Position numbers and translations under genes: made by a program. The notes below the pieces were generated by a model. That model saw nothing but the letters and a program-made list of their open reading frames with translations. It ran no database searches and was not told the origin of the DNA. 5,313 nt of DNA from an uncultured Collinsella sp. (lineage in GTDB: Bacteria > Actinomycetota > Coriobacteriia > Coriobacteriales > Coriobacteriaceae): contig CABSDO010000114.1 in the NCBI GenBank assembly GCA_902476475.1, positions 1 to 5,313 on the forward strand, read 5' to 3'. Of this stretch, positions 1-5,313 are shown one piece after another (within the stretch, counting starts at the first letter, position 1; each line of letters opens with the position of its first letter).

Positions 1-4057
<4,057 letters not shown>

Positions 4058-4063
4058 AGTCAA

Positions 4064-5313
<1,250 letters not shown>

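Noticed and set aside
4061..4063. In-frame TTG as the rpoC start (would add Met-Thr before the GTG-coded residue).
   Set aside because: It leaves only 3 bases after AAGGAG, whereas the GTG has 9. It remains possible but is less likely.

Overview
The window lies entirely inside the rpoB-rpoC operon of a bacterium, and both genes are read on the minus strand (right to left). It is a core housekeeping locus that encodes the two large catalytic subunits of RNA polymerase. I see no mobile element, CRISPR array, RNA gene, defence module or other accessory system, and nothing that I would call a new biological system.

Layout, in the direction of transcription: positions 5313-4064 hold the last 415 codons of rpoB (beta subunit), whose upstream part, including the usual rifampicin-resistance region, lies beyond the right edge. 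A gap of 6 bases follows. Positions 4057-1 hold the first 1352 codons of rpoC (beta-prime subunit), open to the left edge. The rpoC ribosome binding site is formed by the last two sense codons of rpoB, and the two genes are in the same reading frame. Every base outside the 6-base gap is coding.

Organism: the DNA is GC-rich. The beta fragment lacks the large insertion that Proteobacteria carry after the flap, and beta-prime lacks the large insertion in the trigger loop. Beta-prime does carry an acidic, helical insertion after the N-terminal zinc ribbon, where Actinobacteria have one. Motif spacing is very close to that of mycobacterial beta-prime: the catalytic aspartates fall at 535, 537 and 539. 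The acidic Ala/Asp/Glu tail of beta and the long beta-prime tail differ from mycobacteria. My best guess is an actinobacterium of the class Coriobacteriia (Collinsella or a relative), from family resemblance only.

The two subunits form the active centre together. Beta supplies the flap, the substrate-contacting lysines and the clamp-connecting C-terminus. Beta-prime supplies the catalytic magnesium site, bridge helix, trigger loop, clamp, two zinc sites and jaw. All the key residues I could check are intact. The points worth a second look are the in-frame beta/beta-prime junction separated by one stop codon, a neutral residue at the reported fidaxomicin-sensitising position, the long beta-prime C-terminal extension cut by the window edge, and the low-complexity acidic beta tail.
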